Of a stretch of DNA of 64,000 nucleotides, positions 50,214 to 59,257 are shown piece after piece. A program made the translations under genes and the position numbers. Origin of the DNA: JBBQWZ01 sp038210135. Its GTDB lineage: Bacteria > Acidobacteriota > Terriglobia > Bryobacterales > Bryobacteraceae. How positions within the stretch are numbered: position 1 is the first letter of the stretch; each line of letters starts with the position of its first letter. The stretch is from the NCBI GenBank assembly GCA_038210135.1, contig JBBQWZ010000011.1, positions 1-64,000 on the forward strand. Direction: 5' to 3'. The notes under the pieces were generated by a model, which was not told the DNA's origin, ran no database searches, and was given only the letters and a program-made list of their open reading frames with translations.

Positions 50214-52055
50214 CTACTGGCTCCAGTCGATGTTGTGCGAGCTGATGCCGCCGTCTTTCACCGACACCGAGAATTCGCGGCTCTGCCCGTCTTTCACGAT
50301 CTGGAATTTATATTGGCCCACCGGCAAGTTGAACGTCGCCGGCGTCTTCGAAGGCTGCTGCTTGCCTTCGATAACCACCGTCAGTCCGGCCGGCGTCGAC
50401 GTGATGTTGACGATCCCCATCATTTGAATCAGAGGGAGACTCAGGTTCGCGTCGCGCGGCAGTTCAAAGATCTTCTGCTGATCGCGATACCCTTCCAGCT
50501 TGATCACCATCGTGTGGCGGCCTGCATCCAGCGGAAGATTGCAAGGCGTCCGGCAACCGAGCGCGCTGTTGTTATCGACAATGACATCCGCGCCGGAGGG
50601 CGTCGTCGTCAGTTGCAACGGGACTTCCGCGACAGACGGACGCTTCGCCGTGGATTTGTCGGACGGCTCGCCCGTCTGCTTCGTATCAACCGGCCGCGTC
50701 GTATTCTGCGTCGTCTTCGTTTGCGTCTGCTTCTTATCCTGCTGCCCCGGCTGCATCGGATCCTCGATGATCGGGCCGTTCGGCTGCGTCGGCTTGTCCG
50801 CGTCCGTCATCTTCTTGATGACGATGAAGCCGAGTCCTAGAAACAGCACCGTCGCGACCATCGCGATCAGCTTCTTCCCGATTCCGCTCGACGGAGCCTC
50901 TTCCGTGCTGCGCTCGCGTATCGGCCTCGAGGGCGGCGCTTCCATCGGAGGCGGAGGAATCGTCGCCGCATGCGGCGCGCCCGGCAAATCGAATTCCGGA
51001 GCCTTGGGTAACGAAATCGTAGGCTCTGCCACCGGATTCAGCGGAATCATATCCGGCGTCACCGCCCGCACATCGGATCCCGATCGCAGATTCAATGGCG
51101 GAGGCGGCAACTTCAGATTCACCGGCTTGCCCGGTGCCGCGAAAATCGGATCCGCCGCGACCGTATCGAGCGAACTCGACGTCGCGATCGTCGGCATGTT
51201 CTGCCCCGCCCCGCGCGGCAGCGGCGTCCACGCCGGGTTCGTCGCACACGCCGCGGCCAACGCGTTGATGAATTCAACGCAAGTGTCGTAACGGTCCTCG
51301 GCGGCCTTCGCCAGCGCTTTTTTGAATACGGTTTCAACGATCGGCGGCAGCGTCGAATTGATTCGCTGCGGCGGAATCGGATCCTCACGCACGATCTTGA
51401 ACAACAGCGTCGGCAGATATTCCGCCGAGAACGGCTTCTCGCCGGTGAGGACTTCGTACGCCATCACCGCCAGCGAAAATTGATCCGCCCGTCCGTCAAT
51501 GGTCGTTCCCTGCACTTGCTCCGGCGACATGTAACTCGGCGTGCCCATCATTGCGCCCGCCTGCGTCATCTGCTGCGAAACGATTTTCGCGACCCCGAAA
51601 TCCGTCACCTTCGCCGAACCGTCTTCGTGGATCATCACGTTCGCCGGCTTGATGTCGCGGTGAACAATGCCTTTTTTATGTGCGAAATCGAGCGCCGAAG
51701 CGATCTGCCGCAGAATGCTGATCAGCGATTCTTTGTCCGGAGTTTGTTCGCTCCGCAGCAGCTTCTCAAGCGGCGGACCGTTGACGAACTCCATGAAGAT
51801 GTAAGCCAGGCCTTCGTCTTCCGCGATGTCGTAAATGGTGACGATCCCGGGATGCGAAAGAATGCCCGCCGACTGTGCCTCGCGAAACAACCGCTCACGC
51901 AGCTTCGCCCGCTCGCTCTCCTCGGTCAGCTCGTTGAGGCGAATGGTCTTGACGGCGATGGTTCGGCCGATAGCGGGATCGAGCGCGCGATACACGATGC
52001 CCATCGCGCCGCGGCCCAACTCCTCGACCACTTTATAACGCCCAATTTGGTCCAC
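50214..52055 (-). CDS. Membrane Ser/Thr protein kinase with C-terminal PEGA domains
   Basis: 613 residues from a GTG at 52055 (VDQIGRYKVVEELG). The kinase has the P-loop LGRGAMGIVY, Lys in IAVKTIRL, HRDIKPANV, DFG in VTDFGVAK, and the SPEQ-type APE segment. A Pro-rich region leads to one membrane helix near residue 395 (KLIAMVATVLFLGLGFIVIKK). Beyond it are two PEGA units (TTPSGADVIVDN and TSTPAGLTVVIEG). It resembles PknB-type receptors that sense outside signals. Its targets are unknown. Confidence 0.9.
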   Translation of the reverse strand: MDQIGRYKVVEELGRGAMGIVYRALDPAIGRTIAVKTIRLNELTEESERAKLRERLFREAQSAGILSHPGIVTIYDIAEDEGLAYIFMEFVNGPPLEKLLRSEQTPDKESLISILRQIASALDFAHKKGIVHRDIKPANVMIHEDGSAKVTDFGVAKIVSQQMTQAGAMMGTPSYMSPEQVQGTTIDGRADQFSLAVMAYEVLTGEKPFSAEYLPTLLFKIVREDPIPPQRINSTLPPIVETVFKKALAKAAEDRYDTCVEFINALAAACATNPAWTPLPRGAGQNMPTIATSSSLDTVAADPIFAAPGKPVNLKLPPPPLNLRSGSDVRAVTPDMIPLNPVAEPTISLPKAPEFDLPGAPHAATIPPPPMEAPPSRPIRERSTEEAPSSGIGKKLIAMVATVLFLGLGFIVIKKMTDADKPTQPNGPIIEDPMQPGQQDKKQTQTKTTQNTTRPVDTKQTGEPSDKSTAKRPSVAEVPLQLTTTPSGADVIVDNNSALGCRTPCNLPLDAGRHTMVIKLEGYRDQQKIFELPRDANLSLPLIQMMGIVNITSTPAGLTVVIEGKQQPSKTPATFNLPVGQYKFQIVKDGQSREFSVSVKDGGISSHNIDWSQ

Positions 52056-52152
52056 GGTTGTAACGTAGATTGTACCAATCGCATCGCGTCCCCCGTGCGG
52101 ACCAAGCTCCACTCGGCAACTGGGATCGTAGACAACACCAAAAGCACCGCGA

Positions 52153-52200
52153 ATCCGAGCCGCGACCACAGGCTCCGAAAGAGCACGCCGGAAGCGGACA
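52153..52200 (+). repeat. Long-form repeat, variant with GACC/GGAA, copy L
   Basis: ATCCGAG, then CCGC (52160-52163), six bases GACCAC, a weak 7-base apical arm around loop GAA, seven bases GCCGGAA, and GCGG (52194-52197). The order and lengths match copies A, B and 62778-62826 except for one missing base. It lies between the divergent kinase and ispG genes, the only repeat in the set placed at 5' ends. Confidence 0.75.
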
Positions 52201-52254
52201 GGTACACCGCACTCCGAACGCCATTCGGCTTGAGAACGGCTAGAATAGGAAAAT

Positions 52255-53493
52255 ATGGCAGTAAATGTGCGCCGCCGATCAGTGGCAGTCAACGTCGGCG
52301 GAGTCGTCGTAGGCGGCTCGAACCCCATCGTCGTCCAATCGATGACGAATACCGACACCGCGGATACCACTTCGACCGTCAATCAGATCATGGCGCTCGC
52401 AACCGCGGGTTCCGAACTGGTCCGCGTCACCGTCAACACCGACGAGGCCGCCGCCGCTGTTCCGAAGATCATCGACACCTTGCGGATGTTCGGCTGCAAC
52501 GTGCCCGTCATCGGCGACTTCCATTACAACGGCCACCTGCTGCTCAAGAAATATCCGGAGATGGCGCGTTCGCTCGCCAAATACCGCATCAATCCCGGCA
52601 ACGTGAACATCGGCAAAAAGCACGACGACAACTTCCGCACCATGATCGAGTACGCTGTCGAATACGCAAAACCGGTTCGCATCGGCGTCAACTGGGGATC
52701 TCTCGACGGAGCTCTCCTGACTCGCATGATGGACGCAAACAACCTGCTCGCCGAACCCCTGGACGCCAAGACCGTCACCATGCGCGCCATGGTCGTCAGC
52801 GCCATCGAATCCGCCAAGGCCGCCGAAAAGTACGGGATGCGGCGTGAGCAGATTATCCTCAGCGCCAAGGTTTCGGGCGTCCAGGATCTCATCCAGGTCT
52901 ACCGCATGCTCGCCGCCGAATGCGATTACGCTCTCCACCTCGGCCTTACCGAAGCCGGCCTCGGAGCCAAAGGCATCGTCGCCACCACCGCCGCCCTCAG
53001 CGTTCTCTTGCAGGAAGGCATCGGCGACACCATCCGCGCGTCTCTCACTCCGCTTCCGAACGGCGATCGCACCGAAGAGGTCATCGTTTCGCAGCAGGTT
53101 CTACAGTCGCTCGAACTCCGTAGCTTTACGCCGCAAGTCACCGCCTGCCCTGGGTGCGGACGCACCACCAGCACCTTCTTTCAAGACATGGCCGACCAGA
53201 TCCAGACCTATCTGCGCGAGCAGATGCCCATCTGGAAAGACCGCCACGCGGGCGTCGAAGAGATGAAAGTCGCCGTCATGGGCTGCATCGTCAACGGACC
53301 CGGCGAATCCAAACACGCCAACCTCGGCATCTCGCTCCCCGGAACTTTTGAAGAACCCGTCGCGCCCGTGTACGTGGACGGCAAACTGAAATGCACCTTG
53401 CGAGGCGACCATATCGTTGCCGAATTCATCGCGCTAGTCAACGTGTATGTCGAATCGCATTACGCCCCGGCCAACGAAACCGTCGGCGTCTAA
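52255..53493 (+). CDS. ispG: 4-hydroxy-3-methylbut-2-en-1-yl diphosphate synthase
   Basis: A 412-residue enzyme of the MEP isoprenoid pathway. The iron-sulfur Cys ligands are in CPGCGRTTS near residue 298 and MGCIVNGPGESKHANLG near 342. The N-terminal TIM-barrel signature NPIVVQSMTNTDT is present. It reduces methylerythritol cyclodiphosphate to HMBPP. The length agrees with the single-chain bacterial form. It is divergent from the kinase. Confidence 0.96.
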   Translation: MAVNVRRRSVAVNVGGVVVGGSNPIVVQSMTNTDTADTTSTVNQIMALATAGSELVRVTVNTDEAAAAVPKIIDTLRMFGCNVPVIGDFHYNGHLLLKKYPEMARSLAKYRINPGNVNIGKKHDDNFRTMIEYAVEYAKPVRIGVNWGSLDGALLTRMMDANNLLAEPLDAKTVTMRAMVVSAIESAKAAEKYGMRREQIILSAKVSGVQDLIQVYRMLAAECDYALHLGLTEAGLGAKGIVATTAALSVLLQEGIGDTIRASLTPLPNGDRTEEVIVSQQVLQSLELRSFTPQVTACPGCGRTTSTFFQDMADQIQTYLREQMPIWKDRHAGVEEMKVAVMGCIVNGPGESKHANLGISLPGTFEEPVAPVYVDGKLKCTLRGDHIVAEFIALVNVYVESHYAPANETVGV

Positions 53494-53615
53494 ATACTTC
53501 TAAAGCGAGTAGAGCGCCAGTCCTTTCTAATCAAGCTCGGGTCCGCGACCGGGGTCACCGTTCCGATCCTTATGGCGGCCAACGGCTCTCCCGCCGACTC
53601 AGGAATCGTCGAGCA

Positions 53616-53643
53616 CAGAACCGCGACGGTAACGGCGCGGACC
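53616..53643 (+). repeat. Short-form GTAA hairpin between ispG and a pseudogene
   Basis: 53621-53640 is CCGC-GACG-GTAA-CGGC-GCGG, the same 20-base layout with a different stem sequence, flanked by GAA and GGACC. It lies between two convergent gene ends. A possible decayed copy in the opposite orientation is at about 53538-53563 (GGGTCCGCGA... reverse GAACGGTGACC). Confidence 0.8.
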
Positions 53644-53671
53644 CAAAAACTTCCTCCATCTGCCAGCGCTC

Positions 53672-55346
53672 CTACGGAATCCGCACCCGCTTCACCAGCG
53701 CCTGGAACCGCTTCTCGCCATGCAGCCAATCGAAGTACTGCTCGCTCTTCAGCAGCACCGCGATCGCATTGTGCGCCTCGACGGCGCGCTCAAGCGACGC
53801 CAGCGCATTCTCCCGATCCTTCATCCGCACATACTGCCGCGCCTGATCGAACAAGCCCGCGTTCGCCGGATCGAGCGGACGCTCTTTCGCCTTGCCCTGC
53901 ATGATCAGCGCGCGCTCGAGACACGCCTGCGCTTCGCCTGATCCTGGTTCGAGCGCCAGCGCCCGCCGCGCTTGCGCTTCCGCCTCCGGATATCGCCGCG
54001 CCTGCTGCAACAACCAACCCGCGTCGGTATTCACGCGCCGCGCCAGCGGATCGAGCGACAACGCCAAGTCCAGTTCGCGTAATCCTTCGAGCGTCCTTCC
54101 CGCCGCCACCAGCAGCCACGCGTAGTCGTAGTGCGCCTGCGCGAAGCTCGGATTCAGCGTGATCGCCCGCCGGAAATGCAGCTCGGCTTCCGTCCAGTTC
54201 CAGTCGAACCAGAACAGCCCGCCCGCCAACGCGTTGTGCGCCTCCGGATTGCCTTCGTCCAGCGCGACCGCCTTCCGCGCCGCTTCGATCGCCGCCGGAT
54301 ACACTTCCTTGGGATCTACCCCGGTCGCCGCCCGCGCCACCAAAGTATCCGCCAATCCCGCGTACGCCGCCGCCGATGGCTCCATCGCCACCGATTCCCG
54401 GAACCGGTCCGCGGCTGCCATCAAATCGCTTTCGCGCGCCCGTTGATGCAACCGAAATCGGCCTTCGTTATACGCTTCGACAGCCCGTGGATCGAGAATC
54501 CGCGGCGAGTGGTGCGGAACCGCATTTCCACCCAACGATTGCGACAGCCCAGCCAAAATCTTCGGAACCGCCTCCACCAGGCCTGCCGTCGCGCTCCAAA
54601 TTTGCGTCTCGTCCGCTGCGCGAATCAGCCGCACCTTCACCCGGTCGCCCGCCTGGATCGACCCCTCCAGCACGTACTTCACATCCAGCTCGCGCGCGAT
54701 CTCTTGGATCGCAGTCTGCTTGCCGCCGAACCGCATCACGGACCCGCGCGCAATCACGCCGATCTTCCCCGGAGCGAGCATACCCGCCTGCGTGATCAGG
54801 TCGTCGGTCAGTCCCTCAATCACCGCCGCGTCCGCGGTCGTCTCGCCCATCGCAGTGAACGGCAGAATCGCCAGCCGCGTCCGTTCGTCGCGCGCAACAA
54901 CGAACCGCCAGAGCACCGTCACCAACACGACCACCGTAATAAAGGTCCCCAGCAGGAACCACGGCCGCAAATCGCGCTTTTCTTCAGCCACAGCACCCAC
55001 CGAAGCCGGACCCTCCACCGCCGCTAAAAATCGATATCTCCGCCGCGAAAACGTCTGCATGAATCGCGCCGACTCCGCCGAGTCGTTTAGCGCCGATCGG
55101 AGCGGCGTGATTGCACACATGCAGGCTGCGATCGAAATCGAAGAGCGTCTCATCGCTCCAAACTTCGCGCCGTAAATCGTCCCGGCTGACTAACTCCCCC
55201 GGACGCGCGGCCCACGATTCCGAAACCTTGAACGGCTGCGGAGCCAGCTTCACGGCAAACCCGGCCTTCCACAATTCGGACCGGCGGCGGTCCAGTTCGA
55301 ACACGCCGAAACGTAAGATGTCGAAATCAGTGCGGGCCGCGGTCAT
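53672..55346 (-). pseudogene. CadC-like winged-helix/TPR regulator broken by a frameshift
   Basis: The first frame gives the OmpR-type winged helix (FGVFELDRRRSELWKAG, PGELVSRDDLRREVW, DETLFDFDRSLHVC). At 55111-55112 one extra A on the coding strand shifts the frame. The second frame continues exactly where it should (LRSALNDSAESARFMQTFSR, RYRFLAAVEG), then one membrane helix, a TolB-like segment (RLAILPFTAMGE) and TPR repeats to the end. Removing one A restores CIT.LRSAL. The winged helix also has odd substitutions (FKVSESW for FKVLELL). Confidence 0.8.
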
Positions 55347-55462
55347 CGCTTACTCCGAGTATACGGGCGCGTAGGCGTAACCAAATTCAAAATCACCTGC
55401 CACAAACAATTGACCCGCCCATCCTCCAAGCGGAGCGGGTGATATCCTGAGCGTTCCCCTCT

Positions 55463-56824
55463 ATGTCACAGTCATCCGCGCCGCGCCTGACCCCTGTTCA
55501 ATGGCTGATCTGCATCATCTCGGCCATCGGGTTCGCCTTCGACATCTATGTCCTGTTGGTCGCGCCCATCATCATGCAGCCCGCCCTCACCGAACTGGGC
55601 AAGCTGAAGCCCGGCACGCCGGAGTTCAATAACTGGGTCAGCTACATGTTCTACATCCCCGCCGTCGCCGGCGGATTGTTCGGCATGGTCGGCGGATACC
55701 TCACCGACATCCTCGGACGCCGCCGCGTCCTCACCTACAGCATCCTCTTATACGCCATCTCGACCATGGCCTCCGGCTACTCGACCTCCCTCGAGATGCT
55801 GCTCTTCTTCCGCTGCCTCACCTTCGTCGGAGTCTGCGTCGAATTTGTCGCCGCCGTCGCCTGGCTCGCCGAGCTGTTCACCGATCCCAACCAGCGCGAA
55901 CGCGTCCTCGGCATGACGCAAGCCTTCTCCTCAATCGGCGGAATTCTGATGGCCACCGCCTACTCGCTCATCGTTACTTATGGCGACAGCTTCCCCGCCG
56001 TCTTCGGCGGACATGCCCCCTGGCGCTACCTTCTGATCTCCGGCGTCATCCCCGCCATCCCGCTGATCATCATCCGCCCCTTCCTTCCCGAATCGCCCGC
56101 CTGGAAAGAGAAGAAGGATAAAGGCCTGCTGAAACGTCCCAGCTTCGGCGAACTCTTCCAGCCCAAATACCGCAAGACCACCATCGTCTCGACCATCATC
56201 TTCGCCTGCAGCTACGGAGCCGCTTTCGGCGCCATTCAACAAGCCCCGCGCATCGTGCCCGGACTGCAGCAAGTGATCGACACCGTCAAACAGGCTCCGA
56301 CTCCCGCCGCAAAAGCGCGCGCCCAGCAGCAGGCAGTAAGCAACGTAAACTCCTGGCAGGAAACCGGCGGCCTGATGGGACGCGTCGTCCTCGCGATCCT
56401 GGCCATGTACTTTGTGTCCCGTCAAAAGCTCCTGCGCTTCTTCCAAATCCCCGGCCTGATCATCGTGCCGTTGGTCTTCTACTACGCCATGCAAAACGAT
56501 CTCAGCTTCTTCAAATGGGGAATCGCGCTAGCTGGCTTCTGCACCGTCGCGCAATTTAGTTTCTGGGGCAACTATCTCCCGCTGGTCTACCCGCTCCACT
56601 TGCGAGGAACCGGAGAAGGCTTCGCCGCCAACATCGGAGGCCGCATGATCGGAACCGCCTTCGCCGCCGTCACCGCACAGCTTTCAAACATCATGCCCGG
56701 AGCCACCGCCCCAGCCAAACTAGCCATGGCCGCCGCCGCCGTAGCCCTGTTCGTCTACGTAGTAGGCCTGGCCTGCAGCTTCGCCCTACCAGAACCACAA
56801 GCCGAAACCATGGCCGCCGACTAA
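55463..56824 (+). CDS. MFS transporter
   Basis: A 453-residue protein with twelve predicted helices and a central loop near residues 215-240 (ESPAWKEKKDKGLLKRPSF). The MFS loop 2-3 motif is GGYLTDILGRRRVL near residue 80, and the loop after helix 5 carries PESPAW, common in sugar- and metabolite:H+ symporters. An Ala/Gln-rich periplasmic loop of about 45 residues interrupts the second half. The substrate is unknown. Its TAA is followed directly by a hairpin array. Confidence 0.9.
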   Translation: MSQSSAPRLTPVQWLICIISAIGFAFDIYVLLVAPIIMQPALTELGKLKPGTPEFNNWVSYMFYIPAVAGGLFGMVGGYLTDILGRRRVLTYSILLYAISTMASGYSTSLEMLLFFRCLTFVGVCVEFVAAVAWLAELFTDPNQRERVLGMTQAFSSIGGILMATAYSLIVTYGDSFPAVFGGHAPWRYLLISGVIPAIPLIIIRPFLPESPAWKEKKDKGLLKRPSFGELFQPKYRKTTIVSTIIFACSYGAAFGAIQQAPRIVPGLQQVIDTVKQAPTPAAKARAQQQAVSNVNSWQETGGLMGRVVLAILAMYFVSRQKLLRFFQIPGLIIVPLVFYYAMQNDLSFFKWGIALAGFCTVAQFSFWGNYLPLVYPLHLRGTGEGFAANIGGRMIGTAFAAVTAQLSNIMPGATAPAKLAMAAAAVALFVYVVGLACSFALPEPQAETMAAD

Positions 56825-56929
56825 GTGGCATAGGTCTCCGACCTGTGCAAGCATCATAGGTCTCCGACCTGTGCATCAAAGTGGCATAGGTCTCCGACCT
56901 GTGCAAGCATCATAGATCTCCGACCTGTG
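56825..56929 (+). repeat. CATAGG-type hairpin array 2 (four copies)
   Basis: Copies at 56825-56847, 56852-56873, 56881-56903 and 56908-56929. Each has GCATAGGTC, loop TCC, GACCTGTGC (CAT at the start in copies 2 and 4), giving an 8- to 9-bp stem. The fourth has AGATC, which breaks one pair. Against array 1 (13994-14065), GGTC/GACC here replaces GGCC/GGCC, so pairing is kept by paired changes. The array starts on the first base after the MFS TAA. Confidence 0.9.
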
Positions 56930-56954
56930 CAAAACAGAAAAAGCCCCTACAGGC

Positions 56955-56983
56955 TTGAACCCCGAGCGTCAGCGAGGGACTCG
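56955..56983 (+). repeat. Short-form GTCA hairpin with tandem G-A mismatches
   Basis: 56960-56979 reads CCCC-GAGC-GTCA-GCGA-GGGA within TTGAACCCC...GGGACTCG. The inner stem has G-C pairs around tandem G-A and A-G mismatches. The last outer pair is lost. It follows array 2 and precedes the pseudouridine synthase gene. Confidence 0.75.
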
Positions 56984-57025
56984 TCAGAACCGAAGTGAGC
57001 GGCCCACCATACCAAGAACATCGCC

Positions 57026-57598
57026 ATGCCCCGCTACCTCCTCTTCAACAAACCCTACGACGTCCTCACCCAATTCAGCGGCGACCGCCGAACCCTCAAG
57101 GACTACATAAACGTCCCCAACGTCTATCCCGCCGGACGCCTCGATCGCGACAGCGAAGGACTCCTCCTCCTCACCGACGACGGAGCCCTTCAGCACCGCC
57201 TCACCGACCCCAAATTCGCCCATCCCCGCACCTACTGGGCGCAAGTCGAACGCACCCCATCCCCTCACGCTCTCCACCAACTCGCCACCGGCGTCGTCAT
57301 CGATCACCAGCGAACCAAGCCCGCCCGCATCACACTCCTCCCCGCCGAGCCGGACCTGCCCCCGCGCGATCCGCCCATCCGCTTCCGCAAAACCGTAGCC
57401 ACCGCCTGGATCGAGCTCATCCTTACCGAAGGCCGGAATCGCCAGGTCCGCCGCATGACCGCCGCCGCCGGCCACCCCACCCTGCGCCTCGTCCGCGTCG
57501 CCATCGGAAACCTCCGTATTGACGGCCTCGCGCCCGGCAAATGGCGCGATCTCACCCGCGCCGAAATTCGTCATACGCTCGACTCGTTGAAACGGTAG
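57026..57598 (+). CDS. rluE: RsuA/RluE-type 23S rRNA pseudouridine synthase
   Basis: A 190-residue enzyme consisting of the catalytic domain only, as in RluE. The catalytic Asp is in GRLDRDSEGLLLLT near residue 42, and the family end motif EGRNRQVRRM is near 137. It isomerises a specific uridine in 23S rRNA (U2457 for E. coli RluE); the site here is inferred from length and lack of an S4 domain. It is transcribed singly, upstream of a LysM protein gene. Confidence 0.88.
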   Translation: MPRYLLFNKPYDVLTQFSGDRRTLKDYINVPNVYPAGRLDRDSEGLLLLTDDGALQHRLTDPKFAHPRTYWAQVERTPSPHALHQLATGVVIDHQRTKPARITLLPAEPDLPPRDPPIRFRKTVATAWIELILTEGRNRQVRRMTAAAGHPTLRLVRVAIGNLRIDGLAPGKWRDLTRAEIRHTLDSLKR

Positions 57599-57670
57599 AC
57601 TGACAGAGGCCGGTAACGCACTTTGGGCAAACTTGAAGCCCACGCGGACCGCGTTCCGAGGAGGATACCT

Positions 57671-58075
57671 ATGGACCACTTAGACCAGCTGAAGTTGAAA
57701 TACCAGTCAGCGCTGAATCTCGTTCAGCAAAAGGGAGTCGTACTCTCGCACCTGCATGAAGACGGCGGAAAGCTCGTCATCCAGGGCCGCGCTCCCTCGG
57801 AAGACATCAAGAATGACGTCTGGAACCAGATCAAGCTCGTCGATTCCAGCTTCAGCGATCTCGTCTGCGATCTTACCGTCGACGAAAGCCTCGCTCCGCC
57901 CGCTCCCGATGTCAAGGAATACGAAGTGAAGGCCGGCGACTCCCTCTGGAAAATCGCCGCCGAGTTCTACGGCAACGGAGCCCAGTATCCGAAGATCATC
58001 GCCGGCAACCCCGGCCGCCTCAAGGATGAGAAGTCCGTCATCCACCCCGGCGACATCCTAGTCATCCCCGACTAA
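57671..58075 (+). CDS. Kbp-like BON/LysM domain protein
   Basis: 134 residues from ATG 57671 with GGAGG nine bases before it. The N-terminal half (KLVIQGRAPSEDIKNDVWNQ, SFSDLVCDLTVD) matches a BON-like fold. The C-terminal half is one LysM domain (YEVKAGDSLWKIAAEFYG, then VIHPGDILVIPD). This two-domain layout is that of E. coli Kbp/YgaU, a cytoplasmic potassium-binding protein; there is no signal peptide here. Potassium binding is inferred from the layout. Confidence 0.82.
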   Translation: MDHLDQLKLKYQSALNLVQQKGVVLSHLHEDGGKLVIQGRAPSEDIKNDVWNQIKLVDSSFSDLVCDLTVDESLAPPAPDVKEYEVKAGDSLWKIAAEFYGNGAQYPKIIAGNPGRLKDEKSVIHPGDILVIPD

Positions 58076-58086
58076 CCAACCACCCA

Positions 58087-58111
58087 CAACCCCGCCCGTA
58101 AGGGCGGGGAT
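58087..58111 (+). repeat. Short-form GTAA hairpin after the LysM gene
   Basis: 58090-58109 is CCCC-GCCC-GTAA-GGGC-GGGG, identical in its core to 25525-25544. It begins 14 bases after the LysM gene stop and is followed, 18 bases later, by a bidirectional terminator. Confidence 0.85.
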
Positions 58112-58127
58112 TCGGCCCCTACAAAGC

Positions 58128-58162
58128 AAAAGGCCCTGTCGCATCCCGCGGCAGGGCCTTTT
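58128..58162 (+). terminator. Bidirectional terminator between the LysM gene and tRNA-Ser
   Basis: AAAAGGCCCTG (58128-58138) pairs with CAGGGCCTTTT (58152-58162) in a perfect 11-bp stem. The A-run on the left and T-run on the right let it end both the plus-strand LysM transcript and the minus-strand tRNA transcript. Confidence 0.88.
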
Positions 58163-58179
58163 CATTTGGAATTTCAATA

Positions 58180-58269
58180 TGGCGGAGAGAGTGGGATTCG
58201 AACCCACGTTAGAGTTTCCCCTAAACACGCTTTCCAAGCGTGCGCCTTCAACCACTCGGCCATCTCTCC
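58180..58269 (-). tRNA. tRNA-Ser (anticodon GGA)
   Basis: On the minus strand the molecule starts GGAGAGATGGCCGAG. Its acceptor stem pairs with TCTCTCC before discriminator G and an encoded CCA (58182-58180). The anticodon loop is CTTGGAAAG-type with GGA, reading UCC/UCU. A long variable arm (class II) with TTTAGGGG and a T-loop TTCGAAT are present. 90 nucleotides is normal for tRNA-Ser. Confidence 0.96.
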
Positions 58270-58320
58270 AGCTTGGCGTGAGTTCCCAGTTTAGCAAAGC
58301 GAAGCCTCCCGCCGCCGATT

Positions 58321-59142
58321 TTACTTCCCCTTCAATCGATCCCGGATCCGCAAATACCATTCCGAACCCATCCCCGCCGGACGCGCCGGAGCCTTACACC
58401 ACGCCTTGCGATCCGCCGCCTTCGTCGCCAGCCATAGCCAATCCTGATCCTGCGACACCGGCATCATCCCGCTATCCTGCGCCGCATTCCGCACCAAAAA
58501 CCCCGAAACCGTCGGCGGACCATCCTTCACCACTACACCCACTGTCTTCGCTTGGCACAACCACGCCGCTAACGCCGCCAGCCCGCTCGTATCCGAACTC
58601 GCCTCCGGCGACGCAACCCGCAACCCCTCCGATCCTCCCGCACGCGCCACCGTCGACAACACCCGGACCTCCATCGGATACGTGATCCAGTCCGCCGCGC
58701 CATCCACCTGCAGCTCCGGTTCGATCTTCACTCTTTCGACCGCCGCGTGCTCGTCCACCCACAAATCCAGCCAGATCACCGCCGGCCCCGCCCCCGTCAC
58801 CGGCTGCGTTGCCGCCACCAACCGCACCGGAACGCCACCCGCGAATTCCTCGCGATAAATCGAAACCTTCAGCGCTTTCTCCGGATTCTCGCCAATGTAT
58901 AACGACCACTTCTCCGTCGCCTTGGCGTCCACCAAAATATGAAACGAGGCGAACGCATTGCGCACCACCGCCGGCGATAAAATCTCCCGTGGCTTGGTGC
59001 CCATTCCCCGATCCGCCGCCACCACTTCGCCCCGCTCGTTTACCCGCGACAACTCCGAGAAAACCCGAATCTCCGCCGCCGATCCGATCATCCAACCGGG
59101 CACGGCGGAGTGTAGGGCTAAAAGTAGAAAGATATGTCTCAT
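58321..59142 (-). CDS. Secreted protein of unknown function
   Basis: The start at MRHIFLLLALHSAVPGW gives a signal peptide; codons up to 59190 are less likely. The 273-residue protein has no motif I recognise. Features seen are a beta-rich first half (EIRVFSELSRVNERGEVV, FHILVDAKATEKWSLYIG), a Ser/Ala-rich region near 195-210, and a basic C terminus (RIRDRLKGK). It is divergent from the peroxiredoxin and just upstream of tRNA-Ser on the minus strand. Confidence 0.68.
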   Translation of the reverse strand: MRHIFLLLALHSAVPGWMIGSAAEIRVFSELSRVNERGEVVAADRGMGTKPREILSPAVVRNAFASFHILVDAKATEKWSLYIGENPEKALKVSIYREEFAGGVPVRLVAATQPVTGAGPAVIWLDLWVDEHAAVERVKIEPELQVDGAADWITYPMEVRVLSTVARAGGSEGLRVASPEASSDTSGLAALAAWLCQAKTVGVVVKDGPPTVSGFLVRNAAQDSGMMPVSQDQDWLWLATKAADRKAWCKAPARPAGMGSEWYLRIRDRLKGK

Positions 59143-59257
59143 TCGCGGCACCGGACCGTACGGTATAGCAACGGCTAGGATACCCCGCATTCTGTCGAGT
59201 TACGATATTGTATCCGTGAACGACGACGCCGCTAACAGCGGCCAGAGGAAGAAGAGA

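Noticed and set aside
50214..52382. Kinase start at 52382 giving 722 residues
   Set aside because: The extra N-terminal part overlaps the ispG start and a dispersed repeat and has no domain; the kinase begins naturally at GTG 52055.
56825..56929. CRISPR array from the four CATAGG repeats
   Set aside because: Spacers are 4 to 7 bases, the units are 22-23 bases and palindromic, and no cas gene is near.
58181..58270. Protein-coding reading across the tRNA-Ser region
   Set aside because: The cloverleaf with encoded CCA explains these bases.
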